Part shown: positions 15,772 to 23,913 of the stretch, piece after piece | Position numbering within the stretch: the stretch's first letter is position 1 | Layout of the letters: every line of letters begins with the position of its first letter | Assembly (NCBI RefSeq): GCF_042665155.1 | Contig: NZ_JBHTCG010000032.1 | Location: 1-64,000 of the forward strand | Direction: 5' to 3' | DNA length: 64,000 nt | DNA from: Sphaerisporangium rhizosphaerae | Lineage (GTDB): Bacteria; Actinomycetota; Actinomycetes; Streptosporangiales; Streptosporangiaceae | Program-made: the position numbers and the translations under genes | The notes under the pieces: model-generated | Seen by the model: only the letters and a program-made list of their open reading frames with translations | Told to the model about the DNA's origin: nothing | Databases searched by the model: none

Positions 15772-16746
15772 ATGGTGCGCACCCGCCTGTACCGCAATGG
15801 CGTCCTGGAGGCCGAGGGGTTCCCCTACGCCGATGTCTCCGAGCACCTCAAGGACCCCTCGGCGACCGTGTGGTTCGACCTGCTGTCCCCCACGCCGGAG
15901 AAGCTCGCGGTCATCAGCGAGGAGCTCGGGCTGCACGAGCTCGCCGTCGAGGACGTCCTGCACCCCCATCAGCGGCCCAAGCTGGACATCTACGAAAGCC
16001 ACCTGTTCCTCACGCTGTACGCCGTCCGGCTGGGAGAGGACGCGACGGCCCTGCACCTCACCGAGCTCTCGGTCTTCGTGACCAAGAACGCGCTGGTCAC
16101 CGTGCGCTCGGACGACTCGTGCGACATCGACGCGATCACGGCGCGCTGGGACGCCAGCCCGGGCAAGGCGGGGCACGGGGTGTCCTTCCTGCTGCACACC
16201 CTGCTGGACTACGTGGTGGACGGTCACTTCGACGTCGCCCAGGCGCTCGACGACCGGGTGGAGGCGCTGGAGGACGGGCTGTTCACCGAGCGGCCCGGCA
16301 ACAACCGGGGCATGCAGCGGCGCATGTTCGACGTGCGCCGCACCACCGTGCGGTTCCGGCGGGTCGTGCTGCCGATGCGCGAGGTGCTCACCAGCCTGAT
16401 GCGCCGCGACCTGGGCGTGGTGGAGTCCGAGATGGCGCCCTACTACCAGGACGTCTACGACCACGTGCTGCGGGTGTCCGAATGGACCGAGTCGCTGCGC
16501 GACCTGGTGGGCAACGTCTACGAGACCCATCTGAACCTGCAGGGCTACCGCATGAACGACATCATGAAGCGGGTGACGAGCTGGGCGGCGATCATCGCCG
16601 TGCCCACGCTGATCACCGGCTTCTACGGGCAGAACATCCCCTTCCCGGGGTTCTCCCACGCCGAGGGCTTCTGGACCTCCAGCCTGCTGATCGTGGTGGC
16701 GTCGGCGATCCTGTACGTCGTGTTCCGCAAGAAGGACTGGATCTAG
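15772..16746 (+). CDS. corA: CorA-family divalent cation transporter
   Basis: A 324-residue CorA-like channel. It has a long cytoplasmic alpha/beta N-terminal domain, a helical stalk around VRRTTVRFRRVVLPMREVL, and two C-terminal membrane helices. The signature at the end of the first helix reads FYGQNIPFPG in place of the usual YGMN. This variant is seen in many actinobacterial CorA-like proteins and may shift ion choice. The C-terminus FRKKDWI is the basic tail. ATG at 15772. Confidence 0.9.
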   Translation: MVRTRLYRNGVLEAEGFPYADVSEHLKDPSATVWFDLLSPTPEKLAVISEELGLHELAVEDVLHPHQRPKLDIYESHLFLTLYAVRLGEDATALHLTELSVFVTKNALVTVRSDDSCDIDAITARWDASPGKAGHGVSFLLHTLLDYVVDGHFDVAQALDDRVEALEDGLFTERPGNNRGMQRRMFDVRRTTVRFRRVVLPMREVLTSLMRRDLGVVESEMAPYYQDVYDHVLRVSEWTESLRDLVGNVYETHLNLQGYRMNDIMKRVTSWAAIIAVPTLITGFYGQNIPFPGFSHAEGFWTSSLLIVVASAILYVVFRKKDWI

Positions 16747-16795
16747 CGGCCCTCGCGGCGGGGCCGGTCAGGAGCGAGGCCGGTCAACGGGCCGG

Positions 16796-17941
16796 TCAGG
16801 GGCGGGCGGCGGCCTCCTCGACCCAGTCGCCCGACAGCACCACGTCGCGCAGCAGCGACCCCGCGCCGAGGATGGCGGCGTTCGGCCCGGCGCGGGTGAC
16901 GTCGATCCGCAGGTCGCGCGTGGCCAGGGGCAGGCACCGCTCGTAGACCGCTCCCCGCACGGCGGCGATGAGCTGCTCGGCCGCCGACAGACTGCCCCCG
17001 ATCACGACGGCGTCCGGGTTGAAGAAGTTGACCAGCGCGGTGAGCACGTCGCCGATGAGCCGCCCGGCGCCGCGCACGAGGTTGGTGGCCTGGGGGACGC
17101 CGTCGGCGGCCAGCCGGGCGATGCGGGCCGGATGGTCCACCTCGATGCCCTGGCCGGCCAGCGCGGCCATCAGCGCGGCGCCGCTGGCGTAGGCCTCCAG
17201 GCAGTCGGAGTGCCCGCAGGAGCACATCACCGACCGGTCGGCGCGCACGCTGACGTGGCTGATGTCGCCGGCGGCCCCGCGCCCGCGATGCAGCCTGCCG
17301 TCCGCGATGATGCCGCAGCCGATGCCGGTGCCCACCTTGAGCACCATCAGGTTCGCGCATCCCGGCCAGGCCAGGTGCTCGCCCGCGGCCATCAGGTTGG
17401 CGTCGTTCTCCACCAGGACGGGGACGCCGAACCGCTCGGCCAGGTGGGCGCCGACGGGGAACTCGTTCCAGCCGGGCATGCGGGACGGGGAGATCACGGT
17501 GCCGTCCACCGGATCGACCGGGCCGGGGACCCCGACGCCGACGCCCCGCACCGGCAGGCCGCCGCCGGAGGCGGCGACGAGCTCCTCCACCCGGGCGGCG
17601 AGCCAGTCGAGGGTGGGGGCCGCCCCGGCCCCTATGTCGCAGGCGTGCTCGACGACGGCGAGCGGGGTGCCGGCGAGGTCGACCAGGCCGAGCCGGGCGT
17701 GGTGGCTGCCGAGGTCGGCGACGGCGAGCAGCCCCGCCTTGGGGGCGAGCTTGAGGCGCCGGGGCCGCCGGCCGCCGGTGGAAAGCCCGGGGCCCTCCTC
17801 CTGGAGCAGGCCGGCGTCGATGAGCTCCTCCACCCGCAGCGACACGCTGGAGGGGGCGAGGCCGGAATGCCGGGCCAGCTCGGCGCGGGACTCGGCCTGG
17901 CCTAGCGCCACGAGACGGAGCAGCTCTCCTTTGCCTGACAC
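16796..17941 (-). CDS. ROK-family transcriptional regulator
   Basis: A 381-residue regulator with an N-terminal winged helix-turn-helix (about 15-45, SRAELARHSGLAPSSVSLRV) and a ROK sugar-kinase-like domain. The ROK zinc motif is CSCGHSDC (240-247) and the VEND motif with a potential catalytic aspartate is at about D180. The GTG start is 109 bp from the divergent binding-protein gene at 18051, so it likely controls that transporter and asparaginase operon. A ROK repressor beside an amino-acid system is unusual, since most respond to sugars. Confidence 0.88.
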   Translation of the reverse strand: MSGKGELLRLVALGQAESRAELARHSGLAPSSVSLRVEELIDAGLLQEEGPGLSTGGRRPRRLKLAPKAGLLAVADLGSHHARLGLVDLAGTPLAVVEHACDIGAGAAPTLDWLAARVEELVAASGGGLPVRGVGVGVPGPVDPVDGTVISPSRMPGWNEFPVGAHLAERFGVPVLVENDANLMAAGEHLAWPGCANLMVLKVGTGIGCGIIADGRLHRGRGAAGDISHVSVRADRSVMCSCGHSDCLEAYASGAALMAALAGQGIEVDHPARIARLAADGVPQATNLVRGAGRLIGDVLTALVNFFNPDAVVIGGSLSAAEQLIAAVRGAVYERCLPLATRDLRIDVTRAGPNAAILGAGSLLRDVVLSGDWVEEAAARP

Positions 17942-17982
17942 AACGAGATGAATACCACGATGTTACTTAATGCGGCAATCGA

Positions 17983-18034
17983 TTGACTTTGGCCGACATC
18001 GACCTCTATCGTCCGATCAAAATTCGATTCCGAA
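17983..18034 (+). promoter_or_regulatory. Promoter and candidate operator for the amino-acid ABC operon
   Basis: TTGACT at 17983 and TATCGT at 18007 form a plausible promoter with an 18-bp spacer. Downstream, ATTCG-ATTC-CGAAT is an AT-rich inverted repeat between the promoter and the start at 18051. It could be the ROK operator. Confidence 0.4.
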
Positions 18035-18050
18035 TGAAGTCGGATGGTAA

Positions 18051-19022
18051 GTGATGATCCAGCTGCGCGGAAACGCCTCAGCACTGTCCCGCACGCGCCG
18101 CGCGGCGCTCACCGTCATGGCCGTGGCGTCGCTGGCCGGGGCGGCGGCCTGCTCCGGCGGCGACGGCTCGCCCGCCGTCCCGCCCGCCCCCGCGGGCGAC
18201 GCCGGCGCCCAGGCGGGCGACCCCTATCCCTCGGCTCCGGTCGCGACGGCCGCCGACATCCCGGCCGGCTCGACGATGGACACGATCAAGAAGCGCGGCG
18301 AACTGCTCGTCGGCGGCTCGCTGGACGCGCCGCTGCTCTCCCAGCAGAACCCGGCGACCGGCCAGGTCGAGGGCTTCGACGCCGACCTGGGCAAGATGCT
18401 GGCCAAGTACATCATCGGCAAGCCCAGCGTCAAGATCGTCAACTCGGCGTCGGAGACCCGCGAGGCGCTGCTGTCCAACGGCACCGTGGACGTGGTCTTC
18501 CAGACCTACACGATCACTCCCGAGCGCGCCCGGCAGGTCGCCTTCGCCGGGCCGTACTACACCTCCGGCCTGGCCGTCGCGGTGAAGAAGGGCACGACGG
18601 GCATCGCCAAGCCCGAGGACCTCGACGGCAAGACGGTCATCGCCGGCGCCAACACCCCGGCCATCCCCGCCATCAAGAAGGTCGCCCCGAACGCCAAGAT
18701 CGTGACCTTCGGCAGCGACCCCGAGTGCATCCAGGCCCTCAAGCAGGACCGCGGCGTCGCCTACGTCCAGGACCAGTCACTGCTGGTCGCCGACGGCAAG
18801 AGCGACCCCGAGGTGCAGGTGGTCGGCGAGCCCTTCACCACCGACCCCTACGGCATCGGGCTCAAGCACGGCGACGACCAGATGAAGAAGTTCGTCAACG
18901 ACTGGCTGAAGAAGATCCAGGACGCCGGGCTGTGGCAGGAGGCGTGGAAGAAGTCCATCGGCACGGTCGTGCAGGGCGAGCCGCCGGCGCCGCCGGCCAT
19001 CGGCTCGGTCCCCGGCTCCTAG
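18051..19022 (+). CDS. Amino-acid ABC transporter binding lipoprotein (family 3)
   Basis: A 323-residue polar amino-acid binding protein. The signal peptide ends with the lipobox AGAAAC (Cys34 counting from the GTG). A Pro/Ala-rich tether leads to the typical start of the domain, TMDTIKKRGELLVGGS. ALLSNGTVDVVFQTYTITPE and RARQVAFAGPYYTSG are family hallmarks. A GTG at 18051 and an ATG at 18054 are alternative starts. Two permease genes and an L-asparaginase gene follow on the same strand, so asparagine or glutamine is a reasonable but unproven ligand. Confidence 0.9.
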   Translation: MMIQLRGNASALSRTRRAALTVMAVASLAGAAACSGGDGSPAVPPAPAGDAGAQAGDPYPSAPVATAADIPAGSTMDTIKKRGELLVGGSLDAPLLSQQNPATGQVEGFDADLGKMLAKYIIGKPSVKIVNSASETREALLSNGTVDVVFQTYTITPERARQVAFAGPYYTSGLAVAVKKGTTGIAKPEDLDGKTVIAGANTPAIPAIKKVAPNAKIVTFGSDPECIQALKQDRGVAYVQDQSLLVADGKSDPEVQVVGEPFTTDPYGIGLKHGDDQMKKFVNDWLKKIQDAGLWQEAWKKSIGTVVQGEPPAPPAIGSVPGS

Positions 19023-19034
19023 GCGCCGCCGCCG

Positions 19035-19679
19035 ATGGACGCCCTGACCGGCAACCTCCCGGCGCTGTGGGACGGCCTGCTCGTGACCCTGCAGCTCACG
19101 CTGCTCGCGTTCGCGGGCGCGTCCGTGGCCGGGACCCTCGTCGCCGCCGCGCGCGTCAGCCCGGTACCGGTGCTGCGCGCGGCGGGGACGGTCTACGTGG
19201 AGACGCTGCAGAACATCCCGCTGCTGGTGCTGCTGATCCTGGCGGTCTTCGGGCTGCCGGAGATCGGCGTGCAGGCAGGGCTGTTCACGACGGCCGTGGT
19301 GGTGATCGCGCTGTACCAGGCCGCGTACGTCGCCGAGGCGCTGCGTTCGGGGATCAACGCCGTGCCCTCCGGGCAGGGCGAGGCCGCGCGGGCGCTCGGG
19401 CTGGGGTTCACCGGGTCGCTGCGCCACGTGGTGCTCCCCCAGGCGCTCGGCACGGTCGTCCAGCCGCTCGGCAACATCTTCATCATGCTCACGATGAACA
19501 CCTCGCTCGCGGCGGCGGTCGGCGTGGTGGAGCTGACCGCCGCCGCCAACCGGGTCAACCTCGTCGAGGCCCGGCCGATCCCGATCTTCGTGGGAGCCGG
19601 AGTGGCCTACATGCTGCTGTCGTCGCTGGCCGGCTTCGTCACCGGCGTGCTCGAACGCAGACTGGCGGTGCACCGATGA
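19035..19679 (+). CDS. Amino-acid ABC transporter permease (HisM/GlnP type)
   Basis: A 214-residue membrane protein with the HisMQ permease pattern. The TM1 region is LPALWDGLLVTLQLTLLAFA and the EAA loop is GQGEAARALGLGFTGSLRHV followed by VLPQALG. It begins 12 bp after the binding-protein stop and its TGA overlaps the ATG of the second permease. Confidence 0.92.
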   Translation: MDALTGNLPALWDGLLVTLQLTLLAFAGASVAGTLVAAARVSPVPVLRAAGTVYVETLQNIPLLVLLILAVFGLPEIGVQAGLFTTAVVVIALYQAAYVAEALRSGINAVPSGQGEAARALGLGFTGSLRHVVLPQALGTVVQPLGNIFIMLTMNTSLAAAVGVVELTAAANRVNLVEARPIPIFVGAGVAYMLLSSLAGFVTGVLERRLAVHR

Positions 19680-20530
19680 GCGGCGGCCGCCTGCTGTTCG
19701 ACGAGCCCGGGCCGCGCGCCCGGCGGCGCACCCGCGCCGCCACCTACCTCACGGCGCTCGCGCTGCTGGCCCTGCTCGCACTGGCCGTGCGCCAGTTCGC
19801 CGCCAACGGCCAGCTCGACGCCGCGCGCTGGCAGCCCTATGCCACCTGGCCGATGTGGCGCTACCTGCTCGGCGGCCTGTGGTCCACCGTCCTGGCGGCC
19901 GGGGTCTGCGCCGTCCTGGCCATGGCCGGCGGGCTGGTGCTCGCGCTCGGGCGGCTGTCGCCGCGGCGCCCGGTGCGCTGGGCCGCGGGGGGCTACGTCG
20001 AGGTCGTCCGGACGATCCCGGCGCTGCTGCTGGTCTACGTGGTGCTGTTCGCGCTCCCCCGGTACGGGCTGGACCTGCCGCTGTTCTGGAAGCTCGCGGT
20101 GCCGCTGTCGGTGTCCAACGCGGCGGCCTTCGCCGAGATCTTCCGGGCGGGCATCCTGTCGGTGGAGCGCGGCCAGAGCGAGGCGGGCCTCGCGGTCGGG
20201 CTGACGCGCGGGCAGACCATGCATCTCATCGTGCTGCCCCAGGCGGCCCGGCGCGTGCTGCCGTCCATCGTCAGCCAGTCGGTGGGCCTGCTCAAGGACA
20301 CCTCGCTGGGCTTCGTCGTCAGCTACGCCGAACTGCTCTACAGCGGCAAGATCCTGGCCAACTTCAACCACCTGCTCATCCAGACCTACATCGTCGTGGC
20401 CCTGGTGTACCTGGTGGTGAACGCCTCGCTGTCCAAACTGGCCCGTACGCTGGAGGCCCGCCAGGCCGGCGCCGCCCGGCGCGCCGCCGCGGCCGCCTCC
20501 GGCGCCCCGGAGGCCGCCCTCCACGCCTGA
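19676..20530 (+). CDS. Amino-acid ABC transporter permease (second subunit)
   Basis: A 284-residue permease with an Arg-rich N-terminus, TM segments from about residue 25 and the HisMQ loop ERGQSEAGLAVGLTRGQTMH followed by IVLPQAARRVLP. The start overlaps the previous stop (ATGA). The C-terminus is Ala-rich. No ATP-binding protein gene lies in this operon or anywhere else in the window, although transporters of this class normally carry one beside the permeases. Confidence 0.92.
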   Translation: MSGGRLLFDEPGPRARRRTRAATYLTALALLALLALAVRQFAANGQLDAARWQPYATWPMWRYLLGGLWSTVLAAGVCAVLAMAGGLVLALGRLSPRRPVRWAAGGYVEVVRTIPALLLVYVVLFALPRYGLDLPLFWKLAVPLSVSNAAAFAEIFRAGILSVERGQSEAGLAVGLTRGQTMHLIVLPQAARRVLPSIVSQSVGLLKDTSLGFVVSYAELLYSGKILANFNHLLIQTYIVVALVYLVVNASLSKLARTLEARQAGAARRAAAAASGAPEAALHA

Positions 20531-20573
20531 CCGGCGCCCCCCGCCCCCTTTTCCCCATCGAGAAAGGCACCAC

Positions 20574-21512
20574 ATGTACGCGCGTCTGGCGGAGGTCGTC
20601 AGGTCCGGCTTCACCGAGAGCGTCCATTTCGGCAGCGTCGCCGCCCTCGCGCCCGACGGCGCACTCGCGCTCGCGCGCGGCGCCGTGGACGAGCCGATGC
20701 TCCCCCGGTCCTCGGCCAAGCCCTTCCAGGCCCTCGCCTGCCTTTCGTCCGGCGCGGCCCTCGGGGGCCCGCGCCTGGCGATCGCCGCCGGGAGCCACAC
20801 CGGCGAGGACTTCCACGCCGAACTGGTCCGCGCGATGCTCGCCGAGGCCGGACTCGGCCCCTCCGCGCTGGGCTGCCCCGCCGACTGGCCCGAGGACGAG
20901 GCCACCCGGCACGCCATGGTCAGGGCCGGTGAGGACCGCGCCAGGGTGCGGATGAACTGTTCGGGCAAACACGCGGCGATGCTCATGGCCTGCGCCGCCG
21001 CGGGCTGGGACACCGCCTCCTACCTCACCGCCGCCCACCCCCTCCAGCGGCAGGCACGCTCGGCCGTCGAGCGGCTGTCGGGCGAGAAGAGCCCGCACAC
21101 GGCCGTGGACGGCTGCGGCGCCCCGCTGTTCGCGCTCTCCCTGGCCGGCCTGGCCCGCGCCGTCCAGGCACTCGCCACCGCCCCGCAGGGCACACCCGAG
21201 CGCGCCGTGGCCGACGCCATGCGCGCCCACCCCGAGTACGTCGGGGGCACCGGGCACGTCAACACCGAGCTGATGCGCGCCCTGCCGGGGACCGTGGTGA
21301 AGGGCGGCGCGGAGGGAGTGCTGGTGGCCGCCACCTCGGAGGGGCACGCGGTGGCCGTCAAGGTGATCGACGGCGGGCCGCGCGCGACCTCGGCGATCGC
21401 CCTGGCCGCCCTGGCGGAGATCGGCGCCGCGACCGCCGGCGCCGAGTCCCTCACCACCGTTCCCGTCCTCGGCGGCGGCCGCCCCGTCGGCGAGGTCCAC
21501 GCCACCCTCTGA
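20574..21512 (+). CDS. L-asparaginase (asparaginase II / ReAV-like family)
   Basis: A 312-residue protein of the asparaginase_II family (Rhizobium etli type), unrelated to the classical E. coli enzymes. The conserved blocks are RSSAKPFQALAC (45-56), NCSGKHAAML (128-137) and DGCGAPLFALSL. The Ser-Lys pairs S47-K49 and S130-K132 correspond to the catalytic tandems known for the family. A GAGAAAGGC ribosome site precedes the ATG. It is the last gene of the ABC operon, so imported asparagine would be cut to aspartate and ammonia. Confidence 0.9.
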   Translation: MYARLAEVVRSGFTESVHFGSVAALAPDGALALARGAVDEPMLPRSSAKPFQALACLSSGAALGGPRLAIAAGSHTGEDFHAELVRAMLAEAGLGPSALGCPADWPEDEATRHAMVRAGEDRARVRMNCSGKHAAMLMACAAAGWDTASYLTAAHPLQRQARSAVERLSGEKSPHTAVDGCGAPLFALSLAGLARAVQALATAPQGTPERAVADAMRAHPEYVGGTGHVNTELMRALPGTVVKGGAEGVLVAATSEGHAVAVKVIDGGPRATSAIALAALAEIGAATAGAESLTTVPVLGGGRPVGEVHATL

Positions 21513-21923
21513 TCAGCGGAAGGCCGGGGCCGTCGCGGGGGCCGGCTCGGGCCGGGAGGGGGCGGGGACCGGCTCGGGTGAGGAGGGGGCGGGGCGGCCG
21601 CGGCGGAGGGTGGTGTACCGGTCGGCGACGCGGCGGGCGGCGGTCACCGGGTCGCCGGCCGGGCTGTAGTTGTAGGTCCGGCGGCCGGTCGCCTCCGACA
21701 CCTCGCCCGACCACCAGAAATAGCAGGACCCGTCGGTCCAGGCCACCAGGTCCACGCAGACCGACACGAGCGCGAGGCCCCTGCCCTCGTGGACCTCGGC
21801 GGTGATGCCGTGCCGCTCCAGCGTCCAGCACAACCGGTGGGCGGCTCGCGCCGCCGGATGCCGCCGTAATCGCTCACCGCCACGTCCAGGACCGGCAATG
21901 TCGGGCTCACCAGGAAGACTCAT
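21513..21923 (-). CDS. Hypothetical protein with Pro-rich C-terminal repeats
   Basis: A 136-residue protein not assigned to a named family. The middle (about 25-100) looks structured: HGITAEVHEGRGLALVSVCV, a Trp/Tyr-rich stretch CYFWWSGEVS, then AGDPVTAARRVADRYTTLR. Small actinobacterial proteins of this shape are common. The last 30 residues are Pro/Glu/Ala repeats (PVPAPSRPEPAPA) encoded by a short imperfect DNA repeat. It is convergent with the asparaginase gene, with no gap between the stops. Confidence 0.6.
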   Translation of the reverse strand: MSLPGEPDIAGPGRGGERLRRHPAARAAHRLCWTLERHGITAEVHEGRGLALVSVCVDLVAWTDGSCYFWWSGEVSEATGRRTYNYSPAGDPVTAARRVADRYTTLRRGRPAPSSPEPVPAPSRPEPAPATAPAFR

Positions 21924-22113
21924 GGAACGAAGCTAGAAATATCGCACCAAATCCGGCAATGATGTTTCGCCGAGTTGCTCCGGGCCGCCGAGCCGGGCCA
22001 ACCCGCGACGTGATGGCCGAGGCGGAAGGCCGGCTCCGCCGTACCCGGGCACCCTCGCCTCGACGCGGCGAGAGCGGCGGGCGCGTCGACCGGTGGCGAC
22101 GGAGGGCCCGGCG

Positions 22114-22644
22114 TCAGCCGGTGCGGGGAGTGAGGAACTCCAGGCGGTTGCGGTGGCAGTCGGCGGCGTAGAAGCGGCGGTACCCGGGAAAGGCGTCGTC
22201 CCAGGTGATGGCGACGCCGTGGGCGGTGAGCCGTTCGGCCAGCGCGTCCAGGTCGGCCACCAGGATGCCGGGATGCGCCTTGAGCGCGGGCCGGAAATCC
22301 TCCTCGACCCCAAGGTGGATCTCCAGCGCGTCCGCGCGCACCCACAGCCCGCCCCGGGCGGCCAGGTCCGCCGGCTTGTCCACCTCCGTCATGCCGAGCA
22401 CGCCCACGTAGAACCCCCGGCACACCTCCTCCTCCCCCGGCGGCGACGCGAGCTGCACATGGTGCAACCCGAGCCCGAAGGCGGTGGCCGCGGCGACGAC
22501 GGAGGCCACGCTCTCCTCGGACGACACCGGCCCAGACGGGAGCGGCTGGGACGGGAGCGGCTCGGACGGGGCCGGCTGGGACGGGAGCGGCTCCGGACGT
22601 AGCGGCTCGGAGGGGCTCACAGCTCGCGGAACTTCGGTCGTCAT
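22114..22644 (-). CDS. VOC/glyoxalase-like protein with repeated N-terminal extension
   Basis: A 176-residue protein. From about residue 58 it is a single vicinal-oxygen-chelate domain: LGLHHVQLASPPGEE starts the first beta-alpha unit and GYRRFYAADCHRNRLEFLTP is the final one. It carries the usual His and Glu metal ligand positions. The first 45 residues are a disordered Pro/Ser/Glu extension made of five-residue units such as PSQPA and PSEPL. Substrate unknown. The gene is divergent from the aldo/keto reductase gene. Confidence 0.8.
   Translation of the reverse strand: MTTEVPRAVSPSEPLRPEPLPSQPAPSEPLPSQPLPSGPVSSEESVASVVAAATAFGLGLHHVQLASPPGEEEVCRGFYVGVLGMTEVDKPADLAARGGLWVRADALEIHLGVEEDFRPALKAHPGILVADLDALAERLTAHGVAITWDDAFPGYRRFYAADCHRNRLEFLTPRTG
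22537..22612 (-). repeat. In-frame tandem repeat, 15-bp period, about five units
   Basis: Units close to GACGGGAGCGGCTGG or GACGGGAGCGGCTCG run through the 5' end of the VOC gene and encode its Pro/Ser-rich extension. Confidence 0.8.
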
Positions 22645-22809
22645 GACACCTCGCTCGGCTTCCCCGGCATGTTGACCGTGCCATGGTAGCGATCAGGCTC
22701 ATGCCCGCCCCTGGCGTCACCGGTACCACGGAGCGATGCCGTGAAGGTCGGCGATGGTGGCCGACCTTCCGGGCGTTCGTGGTGAGATGTCCAAGAGGAG
22801 GGATCGATT

Positions 22810-23784
22810 ATGGAATATGTCAGGCTTGGCACGACCGGGCTGAAGGTTTCGCGCATCTGCCTCGGGATGATGAGCTACGGGGATCCGGCGCGCTGGCAGG
22901 ACTGGGTGCTGGACGAGGAGCACAGCGAGCCGCTGGTGCGCAGGGCCGCCGAGGCGGGCGTGACGTTCTTCGACACCGCCGACACCTACTCGGAGGGCGC
23001 CAGCGAGGAGGTCACCGGCAGGCTGCTGCGCACGATCTTCCCGCGCCGCGAGGACTACGTGCTGGCCACCAAGGTCTTCTTCCCCATGGGGAAGGGGCCC
23101 AACGACGGCGGGCTGTCGCGCAAGCACATCCTGGACGGCATCGACGCCTCGCTGCGGCGGCTCGGCACCGACCACGTGGACCTGTACCAGATCCACCGGT
23201 GGGACGACTTCACCCCCATCGAGGAGACCATGGAGGCGCTGCACGACGTCGTGCGGTCGGGCAAGGCGCGCTACATCGGCGCCTCCACCATGTACGCCTG
23301 GCAGTTCGCCAAGGCCCAGCACGTCGCCGAGGTCAACGGCTGGACGAAGTTCGTGACCATGCAGAACCACTACAACCTCCTCTACCGGGAGGAGGAGCGG
23401 GAGATGATCCCGCTCTGCCTGGACCAGGGGGTCGGGCTGATCCCGTGGAGCCCGCTGGCGCGCGGGCTGCTGGCGCGGGCGGACGTGCCGCAGGAGGGGA
23501 CGACGCGCTCGGGCGTCGACTGGCGCATCGAGCACCTGTACGGCGGGCCGGGCGACGCCGAGGTCCTCACCCGGGTGGCCGAGACGGCGGGCAAGCGCGG
23601 CGTCCCCGCGGCACGGGTGGCGCTGGCCTGGCTGCTCTCCCAGCCCGGCGTGACCGCCCCGATCGTCGGCGCGACCAAGGAGCACCACCTGGACGACGCC
23701 GTCGCGGCGGTCGAGCTGAAGCTCACCGAAGAGGAACTGACCCACCTCGCCGAGCCCTACATCACCCGCTCGGTGATCCACTGA
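22810..23784 (+). CDS. Aldo/keto reductase
   Basis: A 324-residue NADPH-dependent oxidoreductase of the Kv-beta/Tas-like AKR branch. The catalytic tetrad is in place: D55 and Y60 in FFDTADTYSEGASEE, K88 in VLATKVFF and H129 in YQIHRWD. The NADP-binding end shows IVGATKEHHLDDAV. A strong terminator follows at 23808. The ribosome site AGAGGAG precedes the ATG at 22810. The substrate is not evident. Confidence 0.92.
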   Translation: MEYVRLGTTGLKVSRICLGMMSYGDPARWQDWVLDEEHSEPLVRRAAEAGVTFFDTADTYSEGASEEVTGRLLRTIFPRREDYVLATKVFFPMGKGPNDGGLSRKHILDGIDASLRRLGTDHVDLYQIHRWDDFTPIEETMEALHDVVRSGKARYIGASTMYAWQFAKAQHVAEVNGWTKFVTMQNHYNLLYREEEREMIPLCLDQGVGLIPWSPLARGLLARADVPQEGTTRSGVDWRIEHLYGGPGDAEVLTRVAETAGKRGVPAARVALAWLLSQPGVTAPIVGATKEHHLDDAVAAVELKLTEEELTHLAEPYITRSVIH

Positions 23785-23807
23785 CGCCGCACGCGCGGAA
23801 CGTCCCT

Positions 23808-23838
23808 CGAGCCCGCCTCCCTTCGGGAGGCGGGCTCG
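23808..23838 (+). terminator. Strong hairpin after the aldo/keto reductase gene
   Basis: A perfect 14-bp stem (CGAGCCCGCCTCCC with its complement) around a TTC loop starts 24 bp after the stop codon. There is no long T-run, as is usual in high-GC actinobacteria. Confidence 0.85.
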
Positions 23839-23913
23839 CCCATGCGAAGGCCCAAGGGGCGTCGGCGGGTCCCGGGGGCGGAATTGTCGGGGGGCCTTCG
23901 TAAGCTGGCCCCC

